In this document: positions 6,788 through 13,494 of the stretch, piece by piece
Layout: each line of letters opens with the position of its first letter
Position numbering within the stretch: position 1 is the stretch's first letter
NCBI GenBank assembly: GCA_900768135.1
Contig: CAAGBT010000034.1
Location: forward strand, 1-17,217
Reading direction: 5' to 3'
Length of the DNA: 17,217 bases
Source: an uncultured Oscillospiraceae bacterium
GTDB lineage: Bacteria; Bacillota; Clostridia; Oscillospirales; Oscillospiraceae
Translations under genes and position numbers: made by a program
Notes under the pieces: generated by a model
Databases searched by the model: none
The model's input: the letters and a program-made list of their open reading frames with translations, nothing else
Told to the model about the DNA's origin: nothing

Positions 6788-7921
6788 ATGAAACGATTTT
6801 TGCCGCTCTTTTTGCTGCTGTGCCTGCTTTTGAGCGTACCCGCGCGCGCCGATGAGCTTGCGCTCGACGCGCCCTCGGCGCTGCTGATGGAAAAGCGCAC
6901 CGGCACGGTGCTTTACGCAAAGGACGAACACACGCCGCGCGAGCCGGCCAGCGTCACCAAGGTGATGACGCTGCTGCTGACGATGGAGGCGATCGATTCC
7001 GGCGCGCTGTCCTACGACGATACGGTGTCCGGCTCTGCTCACGCCGCCTCCATGGGCGGCAGCCAGATCTGGCTGAAAGAGGGAGAGAAGATGCGCGTGG
7101 AGGAGCTGATCAAGGCAGTGTGCGTGGTTTCGGGCAACGACGCAGCCGTGGCGCTGGGCGAGCATCTGGCCGGAAGCGAGGAGGCGTTCGTTGCCCGTAT
7201 GAACGAGCGCGCGAAGGAGCTGGGCATGAACGACACGCACTTTGTCAACTGCACCGGCCTTCCGGCCGAGGGACACCTCACCTCTGCCTGTGATATTGCG
7301 CTGATGTCGCGCGAGCTGATCCTGAAGCATCCCGATATCCGCCGCTTTACAACGATCTGGATGGATTCGCTGCGCGGCGGGCAGTCGATGCTGGTGAACA
7401 CCAATAAGCTCGTTCGCTTTTACGATGGCGCAACCGGGCTGAAGACCGGCTCGACCAGCACCGCGCGCTACTGCATCAGCGCCACGGCGGAACGGGACGG
7501 CATGGAGCTGATCGCCGTGGTGCTGGGCGGCAGCACGAGCGACAAGCGCTTTACCGACGCAAAGACGGTGCTCAATTACGGCTTTGCCAATTACACGCTT
7601 GTAAGCGTTGTGCCGGAGACCCCGCTGCCTGCCGTTCCTGTCGCGCTGGGGACGCAGAAGACCGTTCAGCCCGTGCTGACGGAGGACAACGCGCTGCTGC
7701 TGGAAAAGAGCCGTGCGAACGGCCTGACGCAGCGCGTTGCGCTGCCGGAGCAGCTTGCTGCGCCGGTGGAAGCGGGCGAGCCGCTCGGCACGCTGGAGAT
7801 CTGCGACGCCGCAGGCGGGACCGTCGCTTCGCTGCCGCTGCTGGCGGGCGAGACCGTGGCGCGCGTGACATGGGCGCAGCTCTTCGTCCGCCTGCTTGCC
7901 GCGGCCTTCTGCGCGGCATAG
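6788..7921 (+). CDS. dacF: D-alanyl-D-alanine carboxypeptidase (PBP5/DacF-type)
   Basis: 377 residues, in the usual range for class C low-molecular-mass penicillin-binding proteins. They cleave the terminal D-Ala of peptidoglycan pentapeptides outside the membrane. A Sec signal peptide is clear (MKRFLPLFLLLCLLLSVPARA, cleavage near 21). Active-site motifs are SxxK = SVTK (55-58, nucleophile Ser55), SxN = SGN (115-117) and KTG (219-221). A C-terminal beta domain (about 265-360) precedes a hydrophobic or amphipathic tail (WAQLFVRLLAAAFCAA) likely to hold it at the membrane. AGGAAAGGGG precedes the ATG. I could not find a convincing promoter or hairpin terminator. The symbol follows the B. subtilis-type group and is by similarity only. 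Confidence 0.94.
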   Translation: MKRFLPLFLLLCLLLSVPARADELALDAPSALLMEKRTGTVLYAKDEHTPREPASVTKVMTLLLTMEAIDSGALSYDDTVSGSAHAASMGGSQIWLKEGEKMRVEELIKAVCVVSGNDAAVALGEHLAGSEEAFVARMNERAKELGMNDTHFVNCTGLPAEGHLTSACDIALMSRELILKHPDIRRFTTIWMDSLRGGQSMLVNTNKLVRFYDGATGLKTGSTSTARYCISATAERDGMELIAVVLGGSTSDKRFTDAKTVLNYGFANYTLVSVVPETPLPAVPVALGTQKTVQPVLTEDNALLLEKSRANGLTQRVALPEQLAAPVEAGEPLGTLEICDAAGGTVASLPLLAGETVARVTWAQLFVRLLAAAFCAA

Positions 7922-8010
7922 GCGGCTTGCCTGTTTTCACAAAATTGCGCTGCCGGAGCGGTGATTTGCGGCAAAAGTGTATAAAGTTTCCTCTGCGCAC
8001 TGAAAAAATT

Positions 8011-8041
8011 CCTTTTTCCGCTTGACAGACGCGGAAAAAGG
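8011..8041 (+). repeat. Perfect 11-bp inverted repeat around the -35 of the riboswitch promoter
   Basis: CCTTTTTCCGC (8011-8021) and its exact complement GCGGAAAAAGG (8031-8041) flank the nine bases TTGACAGAC, which hold the -35 hexamer. Neither strand has a U-tract after the stem, so it does not look like a dacF terminator. Its position fits an operator for a dimeric DNA-binding regulator; that is inference. Confidence 0.6.
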
Positions 8042-8049
8042 TGTATTCT
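8022..8049 (+). promoter_or_regulatory. Promoter of the lysine riboswitch / transporter unit
   Basis: A perfect TTGACA (8022-8027), a 16-nt spacer and TATTCT (8044-8049). Transcription would start near 8056, about 15 nt before the aptamer. Confidence 0.8.
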
Positions 8050-8070
8050 GTAAACAATTTCATAAGTCTT

Positions 8071-8230
8071 GATAGAGGCGCGGCTGACAAGAGTAGCTTC
8101 AGGCAAACGGCAGAGGACCGGGGAGCGAAAGGGGAGGCCGCCGAAGGGTCGATCAGATCCCTGTTTGATCGATGCCTGGGCCGTCGGGGAACACCCGCCG
8201 GACTGTCGTCCGCAAGGACGGAGTGCTGTC
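8071..8230 (+). ncRNA. Lysine riboswitch (L-box) aptamer
   Basis: The segment carries the conserved L-box blocks in order. They are GATAGAGGCGC at the 5' side of P1/P2, ACAAGAGTA (the loop E/turn element), GGGGAGGCCGCCGAAGGG in the core, the CTGGGCCGTCGGGG and GGACTGTC blocks, a P5-type hairpin (GTCC-GCAA-GGAC) and GTGCTGTC closing P1. GATAG (8071-8075) pairs with CTGTC (8226-8230, one G-U), and P1 extends outward as TT-C-T with ATGA. It matches the B. subtilis lysC leader block for block from memory. It binds lysine and controls the downstream terminator at 8287-8321. Confidence 0.95.
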
Positions 8231-8286
8231 ATGATGAGCGCAGGATGCGCCCGTGAGCCATTTGGCTCAAGGACCCTGAGGTTGTG

Positions 8287-8321
8287 TTAAGTCATGATGG
8301 AAATCATGGCTTAATTTTTTT
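8287..8321 (+). terminator. Riboswitch-controlled intrinsic terminator
   Basis: TTAAGTCATGAT (8287-8298) pairs with ATCATGGCTTAA (8303-8314; one G-U) around GGAA. Seven T residues follow (8315-8321). The 5' arm core GTCATGATG (8291-8299) is an exact copy of 8228-8236, which contains the 3' strand of aptamer P1. The same 3' arm (ATCATGGC) can therefore pair with either copy. Free P1 strand gives an antiterminator; lysine-bound P1 leaves the terminator to form. Confidence 0.9.
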
Positions 8322-8354
8322 GCTCTGTGCCTACGCACAGGAAAGGAGAACATC

Positions 8355-9893
8355 ATGACCTTTGCAGGAACCTTCTGGGCGCTTGTCCCTCCCATCATTG
8401 CGATCACGCTGGCGTTGATCACCAAGGAAGCGTATTCGTCCCTCTTCATCGGCGTAGTCGTCGGCGCGCTGTTCGCCTGCGATTTTGCACCTGTGGCAAC
8501 AATCGATATGATCGTAAACGATGGCTTCGTGACCGCCATCTCCGAGAATGCAGGGATTTTCCTGTTTCTTGTGCTGCTGGGCGTTATCGTGGCGCTGGTC
8601 AATCTGGCCGGCGGCAGCGCGGCGTTCGGCCGCTGGGCGAAAAAGAACATCCACACCCGCGTGGGCGCGGAGCTTGCGACCTTTGCCCTTGGCATTCTGA
8701 TTTTTATCGACGATTACTTCAACTGCCTGACCGTCGGCTCCGTGATGCGTCCTGTGACCGACCGTCACCGCATCTCCCGCCAGAAGCTCGCCTATCTCAT
8801 TGACGCGACCGCAGCGCCCGTGTGCATGATCGCGCCGATCTCCTCGTGGGCGGCCGCCGTTTCGTCTACGGCGGAGGGGCTGGATACCGGCATCTCCGGC
8901 ATCGAGCTGTTTATCCGCGCCATTCCCTATAACTTCTATTCGCTGCTGACGTTCGTCTTTATCATCGCCATCACGCTCATGCGCTTTGACTACGGCCCCA
9001 TGCGCGGCTTTGAAGAGCGCGCCAGCTCCACCGGCGACCTTTCCGCCGCCGCAGGCAGCTCTGATGAGAACGCCAACCCGCGCGGCCGCGTGGTCGATCT
9101 GGTGATCCCCGTTCTCGTGCTTATCGTCACCTGCACCGTGGGGATGCTCTACGTCGGCGGCTTCTTCGGCGCGGATACGTCCGGCTGCACGGACTATGCC
9201 GGGGACTTTATCGGCGCATTCGGCAATACGAACGCCTTCATCGGCCTGCCGTGGGGCGGCATCATTGCGCTGGTTCTCACCGTTATTTATCTTGTCGCCC
9301 GCCGCGTGGTCAATTTCCGCGATGCAATGGGCTGTATCCCCAAGGGCTTCCAGGCGATGATCTCCCCCATCATCATCCTCACGCTTGCCGTTTCCCTCAA
9401 GAGTACGCTCAACGCGCTTGATGCGGCGGGGTATGTCCACGATCTGATGAAGGCCGCCTCTGCGGGGCTGTATAATATGCTCCCGGCTGTCATTTTCCTC
9501 GTCGCCTGCGTGCTGGCCTTCGCCTCCGGCACCTCGTGGGGAACGTTCGGCATCCTGATCCCCATCGTCACCGCCATTTTTCCCGGCGACAGCGCTCTGC
9601 TTTACATCGGCATTTCCGCCTGCTGCGCGGGCGCCGTGTGCGGCGACCACTGCTCCCCCATTTCCGATACCACCATCATGTCCTCTGCCGGCGCGCAGTG
9701 CGAACACGTCACCCATGTCACCACGCAGCTGCCCTACGCCATCACGGTTGCCGGACTGAGCTTCGTAAGCTTCGTGCTGGCGGGTTTCCTTCAGAACTGG
9801 ATGATCTGCCTTGCCGTGGGTGCGGTGCTGACGGTCGCTGCACTCTTCGCCATCCGCAATATCGAAGCAAGAAAGGCGCGCTTTACCGACTGA
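8355..9893 (+). CDS. NhaC-family transporter, predicted lysine importer (LysW-like)
   Basis: 512 residues with many hydrophobic segments, about 11-13 by eye, so an integral cytoplasmic-membrane transporter. The family is Na+/H+ antiporter NhaC (COG1757). Hallmarks are FIDDYFNCLTVG (117-128) with MRPVTDRHRISRQKLAYLID and APISSWAAAV, plus the second-repeat motif GDHCSPISDTT (430-440). A long cytosolic loop (about 215-245) separates the halves. AAAGGAG precedes the ATG. Members under lysine riboswitches have been proposed by comparative genomics to import lysine (LysW); this gene is directly behind one with a terminator, so lysine would shut it off. Substrate is inferred from regulation, not from sequence. 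General Na+/H+ or Na+/malate-lactate exchange remains possible. Confidence 0.92.
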   Translation: MTFAGTFWALVPPIIAITLALITKEAYSSLFIGVVVGALFACDFAPVATIDMIVNDGFVTAISENAGIFLFLVLLGVIVALVNLAGGSAAFGRWAKKNIHTRVGAELATFALGILIFIDDYFNCLTVGSVMRPVTDRHRISRQKLAYLIDATAAPVCMIAPISSWAAAVSSTAEGLDTGISGIELFIRAIPYNFYSLLTFVFIIAITLMRFDYGPMRGFEERASSTGDLSAAAGSSDENANPRGRVVDLVIPVLVLIVTCTVGMLYVGGFFGADTSGCTDYAGDFIGAFGNTNAFIGLPWGGIIALVLTVIYLVARRVVNFRDAMGCIPKGFQAMISPIIILTLAVSLKSTLNALDAAGYVHDLMKAASAGLYNMLPAVIFLVACVLAFASGTSWGTFGILIPIVTAIFPGDSALLYIGISACCAGAVCGDHCSPISDTTIMSSAGAQCEHVTHVTTQLPYAITVAGLSFVSFVLAGFLQNWMICLAVGAVLTVAALFAIRNIEARKARFTD

Positions 9894-9925
9894 CCGCCGC
9901 GCGTTGCCTCATCCCGCAATACCCG

Positions 9926-9956
9926 AAGCGCCGGACCCGCAGGGTCCGGCGCTTTT
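9926..9956 (+). terminator. Terminator after the NhaC-family gene
   Basis: AAGCGCCGGACCC (9926-9938) pairs perfectly with GGGTCCGGCGCTT (9942-9954) around a GCA loop, followed by TT. The U-run is short (TTTT in all). Confidence 0.85.
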
Positions 9957-10004
9957 CTGCGTCCGCACGGTGCAAAGGGGCTTTCCTTTCACGCTGAAGC
10001 ATGG

Positions 10005-10010
10005 TATACT
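10005..10010 (+). promoter_or_regulatory. Extended -10 promoter of the PfkB kinase gene
   Basis: TATACT (10005-10010) is preceded by TGG (10002-10004). The -35 region is weak: TTTCCT at 9982-9987 with a 17-nt spacer matches only three consensus bases. Recognition would rest on the extended -10. Confidence 0.6.
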
Positions 10011-10028
10011 TCCCCTATATAAATTACT

Positions 10029-10034
10029 GGAGGG
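10029..10034 (+). promoter_or_regulatory. Ribosome binding site that fixes the PfkB kinase start
   Basis: GGAGGG at 10029-10034 is 8 nt before the ATG at 10043. The upstream in-frame ATG at 10001 overlaps the -10 element and cannot be the start. Confidence 0.8.
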
Positions 10035-10042
10035 CTTTGCTT

Positions 10043-10999
10043 ATGGGCATCGTTGTGCTGGGCGCCGTTTTTGTTGATATTAAAGGCTATCCCCTTTCCA
10101 CCTATATTCCCGGCGGGCGCAATGCCGGGCGCGTGGTGCAGGTTCACGGCGGCGTGAGCCGCAATATCGTGGAGGACATTGCCAACGTGGAGCTGCGCCC
10201 CACCTTCGTCAGCCTTGTGGACGAAACGAGCGCGGGCGCGGATGTGATCAAGAAGCTGCAGAGCCACAAGGTCGATACGCGCTATATGCGCCGCACGGAG
10301 GATGGCATGGGAACGTGGCTCGCCATCTTTGATAATTCCGGCGATGTGACCGCCGCCATCTCCAAGCGCCCCGACCTGCGCCCGATCGCCGCTATTCTTG
10401 ATGAGCAGGGCGATGAGATCTTCCGCGAGGCGGACAGCATCTCGCTGGAGATCGACATGGACAAGGAGGTCGTCAAGCGCACGTTTGCGCTGGCGGAAAA
10501 GTACGGCAAACCCATTTATGCCGTGGTCTCCAATATGAGCATCGCCGTGGAGCGGCGCGACTTCATGCGCTCGGTGCATTGCTTTATCTGCAACCAGCAG
10601 GAGGCGGGCATCCTCTTTTCCGAGAATTACGATGATGTAACGCCCGAAGAGATGTTGGAAACGCTCCAGATGAAGATCCGCGGCGCGCAGATCTCGCGCA
10701 TGGTGGTCACGATGGGCGCGCAGGGCGCAGTGTTTGCCACGCTGGACGGCGAGAGCGGCTGGTGCCCGGCGAAGAAGGTGGACGTGAAGGACACGACCGG
10801 CGCGGGCGATGCGTTTTTTGCCGGCGTGGTCATCGGGCAGACCTACGGCAAGAGCATGATGGAATCCTGCGAGATCGGCACGCGCCTGGCCGCGTCCGTT
10901 ATCACTACGGGCGAAAATGTCTGCCCGCGCTTTCTGCCGAGCGAATTCGGACTGGATGCGCCGGAGCTGGACGATGCGCAGCTGGCGCTCGAGCTTTGA
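10043..10999 (+). CDS. PfkB-family carbohydrate/nucleoside kinase
   Basis: 318 residues, a normal size for ribokinase/PfkB kinases, which phosphorylate sugars or nucleosides with ATP. The N-terminus MGIVVLGAVFVDIKGYP is the first beta strand with its substrate Asp. PGGRNAGRVVQVHGGVSRNI carries the glycine-rich, N-containing first signature. DTTGAGDAFFAGVV (from 250) is the second signature, with catalytic base Asp256 and the anion hole GAGD. The GGVSRNIVEDIANV block resembles the GGVxRNIAE stretch seen in pseudouridine- and nucleoside-type members, but I cannot fix the substrate. The gene is monocistronic with its own extended -10 promoter and a strong terminator. No psuG-like glycosidase or sugar transporter lies beside it. 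Confidence 0.93.
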   Translation: MGIVVLGAVFVDIKGYPLSTYIPGGRNAGRVVQVHGGVSRNIVEDIANVELRPTFVSLVDETSAGADVIKKLQSHKVDTRYMRRTEDGMGTWLAIFDNSGDVTAAISKRPDLRPIAAILDEQGDEIFREADSISLEIDMDKEVVKRTFALAEKYGKPIYAVVSNMSIAVERRDFMRSVHCFICNQQEAGILFSENYDDVTPEEMLETLQMKIRGAQISRMVVTMGAQGAVFATLDGESGWCPAKKVDVKDTTGAGDAFFAGVVIGQTYGKSMMESCEIGTRLAASVITTGENVCPRFLPSEFGLDAPELDDAQLALEL

Positions 11000-11022
11000 T
11001 TCCGGCATCAATCCAATACAGC

Positions 11023-11058
11023 AAAAAGCGAGGGACGAGTGATCGTCCCTCGCTTTTT
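11023..11058. terminator. Bidirectional terminator between the PfkB kinase and the lipoprotein operon
   Basis: AAAAAGCGAGGGACGA (11023-11038) pairs perfectly with TCGTCCCTCGCTTTTT (11043-11058) around a GTGA loop. A-runs and T-runs on both sides serve the converging transcription units. Confidence 0.92.
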
Positions 11059-11063
11059 ATTTC

Positions 11064-11792
11064 TCACTCCTCGCACAGCTGCGCACGGTTCTCTTCCGCA
11101 AGGCGCAGCGCCGCGTCGCGGTCCACGCCGTAGACAAAGCGGAACGCATACGGCTTTGTCATCGTAATTGCGCTCACCGTGCCGTCTTTCAGGTAAAATG
11201 CAATGTCGCGGACGTCATAGTTTCCGTCGTCCTGCGGCGTCTGCGGCTGCCAGACGTAGGCGCGGTCGAAGTCATACGCAGGCTCACTGTAGCCGCTTTC
11301 GTCGCTGTAGCCGTCATAGAGCTCGGACTCGTCTGCCGCGATGCAGTAAAGCGCTTCCGGGTATTCCATCAGCAGCGCTTTCTCGCTGTCGCCGACCTTG
11401 ACGCCGCGCGGCGTTCCCACGCCCACAGCGCCGGTGCGCAGATAACTGATGACCTCGCGTCCCGTTTCGGGATAGTAGTCCGTTCCGACGACGAGCTGCG
11501 CGTCCGCATCGTAATGGCGCGCAAAGTCATAGGGCAGCATCCCGTCGCTGTCGTAGGTCGTATTCTCCGTTTTCCCGTTCGGCTCGTAGTCCGCCCCAAG
11601 GCTCAGGAAACCATCCGGCAGTTCCAGCGTAAAGTTCGCGTCCGGCTGCGGCTCGATCGTCAGGTCTTCCTCCTGCATCAGGGGTTCGTCCGGTGCGCCG
11701 TCCGGCGTTTCCTGCTTTTCTCCGCAGCCTGACACCAAAAGCGTCAGCGCCGCCAACAGTGCAACAAGCAACAGTCCGATGTTTCTTTTCAT
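11064..11792 (-). CDS. Predicted lipoprotein of unknown function
   Basis: 242 residues. A lipoprotein signal peptide is clear: MKRN, a hydrophobic stretch, then lipobox LVSGC with the lipidated cysteine at 23. The mature part starts with an acidic, proline-rich linker (about 25-50), followed by an acidic, tyrosine-rich globular region. A central block TPRGVKVGDSEKALLMEYPEA (about 129-149) has the pattern T-x-RGI-x-GDS-x(4-6)-YG/YP seen in many Firmicutes surface proteins and loosely in BamE/SmpA-like folds; this is only a resemblance. The last residues return to FRFVYGVDRDAALRLAEENR. The ATG is preceded by AAGGAG. It is the last gene of the comM-thiI-pncC operon, 29 nt after pncC, and ends at a bidirectional terminator. 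No function is assigned. Confidence 0.85.
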   Translation of the reverse strand: MKRNIGLLLVALLAALTLLVSGCGEKQETPDGAPDEPLMQEEDLTIEPQPDANFTLELPDGFLSLGADYEPNGKTENTTYDSDGMLPYDFARHYDADAQLVVGTDYYPETGREVISYLRTGAVGVGTPRGVKVGDSEKALLMEYPEALYCIAADESELYDGYSDESGYSEPAYDFDRAYVWQPQTPQDDGNYDVRDIAFYLKDGTVSAITMTKPYAFRFVYGVDRDAALRLAEENRAQLCEE

Positions 11793-11821
11793 GTTTTCTC
11801 CTTTCTCACGGCTCTCGGCCC

Positions 11822-12307
11822 TTATGCTTCCTTCAGCTTTTCTTCCAGCAGCTTGAAGGCTTCATCCGCCGCTTCTTCCCGGATCTCCGCGCGCGTCTTC
11901 TCGCCGAAATCAAAGCGCTCGGCCATTGTCTCCTCGGGGGAGGAAAAGCCGATGAACACCGTGCCGACGGCGTTGCCGCGTTCGTCGCGGTCAGGGCCCG
12001 CGACGCCTGTGACGCTGACGGCGTAATCCGCCGTTGTTGCCTTGCGCGCGCCATCCGCCATTGCGCGGGCAACGGGCGCGGATACCGGCCCATATTCCTC
12101 CAGCATCTCTGCCGGAACGCCCAGCACGCGGTTCTTTACAGTGTTCGTATAGCTCACAACGCCGCCCATGAAAACGAGCGACGCGCCCGGCACGTCTGTA
12201 ATGCGCTTGGCGATCAGTCCGCCGGTGCAGCTCTCCGCCGCGGCGAAGGTCACGCCGCGCGCCTTCAGCGCTTCATAGCAGCGCTGCTCTACCGTTTTTT
12301 CTGCCAT
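11822..12307 (-). CDS. pncC: Nicotinamide-nucleotide amidohydrolase PncC (stand-alone CinA C-terminal domain)
   Basis: 161 residues, the length of a stand-alone CinA_C protein; the N-terminal MoCF-like domain of full CinA is absent. PncC deamidates nicotinamide mononucleotide to nicotinate mononucleotide, recycling NMN formed for example by DNA ligase or NAD turnover. Motifs are AESCTGG (24-30), the YxNxxK-like SYTNTVKNRVLGV (52-64), GPVS (73-76) and SVTGVAGPD (98-106), all typical. The ATG is preceded by AAAGGAAG. It lies 14 nt behind thiI and 29 nt ahead of the lipoprotein gene in one operon. Truncation is unlikely because start, ribosome site and ends match other stand-alone PncC proteins. 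Confidence 0.95.
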   Translation of the reverse strand: MAEKTVEQRCYEALKARGVTFAAAESCTGGLIAKRITDVPGASLVFMGGVVSYTNTVKNRVLGVPAEMLEEYGPVSAPVARAMADGARKATTADYAVSVTGVAGPDRDERGNAVGTVFIGFSSPEETMAERFDFGEKTRAEIREEAADEAFKLLEEKLKEA

Positions 12308-12321
12308 GATAAGACTTCCTT

Positions 12322-13494
12322 TCAGAACTTGATGCGCACAAATTCGCGGTTTGTCATCGCGCGGTCGATGAGGCCATCGATATCGAGCGCAGCCTCGGCC
12401 TCGCGCACCTCGTCGAGATTCGGCTTTGTGCGCGGGTGGCGCGGGGTGAAGACCGTGCAGCAGTCCTCATAGGGGAGGATGGAGGTGTCGAACGTGCCGA
12501 TCTTGCGCGACAGGCGCACGATCTCTTCCTTGTCCATGCCGATGAGCGGGCGCAGAACGGGCAGATCGACCACGTCCTCCGTTACGCGCAGCGCCTCCAT
12601 CGTCTGGGACGCGACCTGGCCGAGGTTTTCGCCCGTGACAAGCGCCTTGGCCCGGACCTGATCGGCCGCGCGCTGCGCGATGCGCATCATAAAGCGGCGC
12701 ATGATGAGCGTGAAGAATTCCTCAGGGCAGTTGCGGCGGATCTCCTCCTGAATTTCGGTGAACGGCACGATCTGTACCGTGAGCCGCCCGCACCAAGGAA
12801 CTAACAGTTTGGCAAGGGAAAGCACCTTCTCCTTCGCCGCGTCGGACGTGTAGGGCGGGGAAAAGAAGTGGATCATTTCAAGCTTGACGCCGCGCTTGGC
12901 GATCATATAGGACGAGACGGGCGAGTCGATGCCGCCGGAGAGCAGGCTGACCGCCGTGCCGCCCATGCCGATGGGAAGCCCGCCCGCGCCGTCCACGGCA
13001 GGGCCGTGAACATAGGCGGCGTCGTCGCGGATCTCGATGTGGACGACCAGCTCGGGGGCGTGAACATTGACGCTGCACGAGGGAAACGCCTGATGCAGCG
13101 CGCCGCCCACCTGCTGGGAGATCTGGATAGACGTCAGGGGAAAGGTCTTGTCAGCGCGCTTGCTTTCGACCTTGAAGCTCTTCGCCGCGCGCATCTCATC
13201 GGCAAGATACTCCTTCGCCGCGGCGATGATCTTCTGGATGTCCTTTTCGCACGGCAGCGCCTTGGAAACGGCGATGATGCCGAAGACCCTGCGGCAGCCC
13301 TCAAACGCCGCTTCAATGTCGCACGCATCGTCCTTCGGCTCGACATAGATGGTGCTTTGCTTGGAATAGATGCGGAAGCTGCCGCATTTTGCCACGCGGC
13401 GGCTGACGTTGGACATCAGCTTGTCTTCAAAGCTGCGGCGGTTGAGGCCCTTGAGGACGACCTCGCCGAGCTTGCACAGGATCATTTCATGCAT
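12322..13494 (-). CDS. thiI: tRNA 4-thiouridine sulfurtransferase ThiI (no rhodanese domain)
   Basis: 390 residues. ThiI adenylates U8 of tRNA and inserts sulfur to form 4-thiouridine. Order: N-terminal ferredoxin-like region starting MILCKLGEVVLKGLNR, THUMP domain (about 60-165), then the PP-loop ATPase domain with SGGIDS (186-191). Near the C-terminus PYEDCCTVFTPRHPRTKP carries Cys345, the counterpart of E. coli Cys344, but the chain stops without a rhodanese domain, as in B. subtilis ThiI. Such short forms get sulfur directly from a cysteine desulfurase; none is encoded beside it. The start at 13494 is favoured because AAGGAG lies about 10 nt upstream; the next Met (13485) is too far. It overlaps the upstream membrane-protein gene by 8 nt. 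Confidence 0.95.
   Translation of the reverse strand: MHEMILCKLGEVVLKGLNRRSFEDKLMSNVSRRVAKCGSFRIYSKQSTIYVEPKDDACDIEAAFEGCRRVFGIIAVSKALPCEKDIQKIIAAAKEYLADEMRAAKSFKVESKRADKTFPLTSIQISQQVGGALHQAFPSCSVNVHAPELVVHIEIRDDAAYVHGPAVDGAGGLPIGMGGTAVSLLSGGIDSPVSSYMIAKRGVKLEMIHFFSPPYTSDAAKEKVLSLAKLLVPWCGRLTVQIVPFTEIQEEIRRNCPEEFFTLIMRRFMMRIAQRAADQVRAKALVTGENLGQVASQTMEALRVTEDVVDLPVLRPLIGMDKEEIVRLSRKIGTFDTSILPYEDCCTVFTPRHPRTKPNLDEVREAEAALDIDGLIDRAMTNREFVRIKF

Larger units (their letters stand above)
7922..8354 (+). other. 433-nt gene-free region holding promoter, riboswitch and terminator
   Basis: After dacF there is about 90 nt with no recognised element (7922-8010). Then come the inverted repeat/promoter (8011-8049), the lysine aptamer (8071-8230), an expression platform with two small hairpins (GCGCA-GGA-TGCGC at about 8238-8250 and GAGCC-ATTT-GGCTC at about 8255-8268), the terminator (8287-8321) and the transporter ribosome site. 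No protein is encoded here. Confidence 0.85.

Noticed and set aside
7935..7980. Possible dacF terminator hairpin (TGCCG...CGGCA)
   Set aside because: Only five base pairs with a long loop and no proper U-tract.
8331..9716. Minus-strand open frame of 461 codons opposite the NhaC-family gene
   Set aside because: The product is low-complexity Gly/Asp/Arg/His, without family motifs; the plus-strand gene has unmistakable NhaC signatures and a ribosome site.
11822..12307. Truncated CinA pseudogene
   Set aside because: A complete stand-alone PncC with its own ribosome site, full motifs and normal length is a known form; no CinA N-terminal remnant lies upstream, where thiI ends only 14 nt away.
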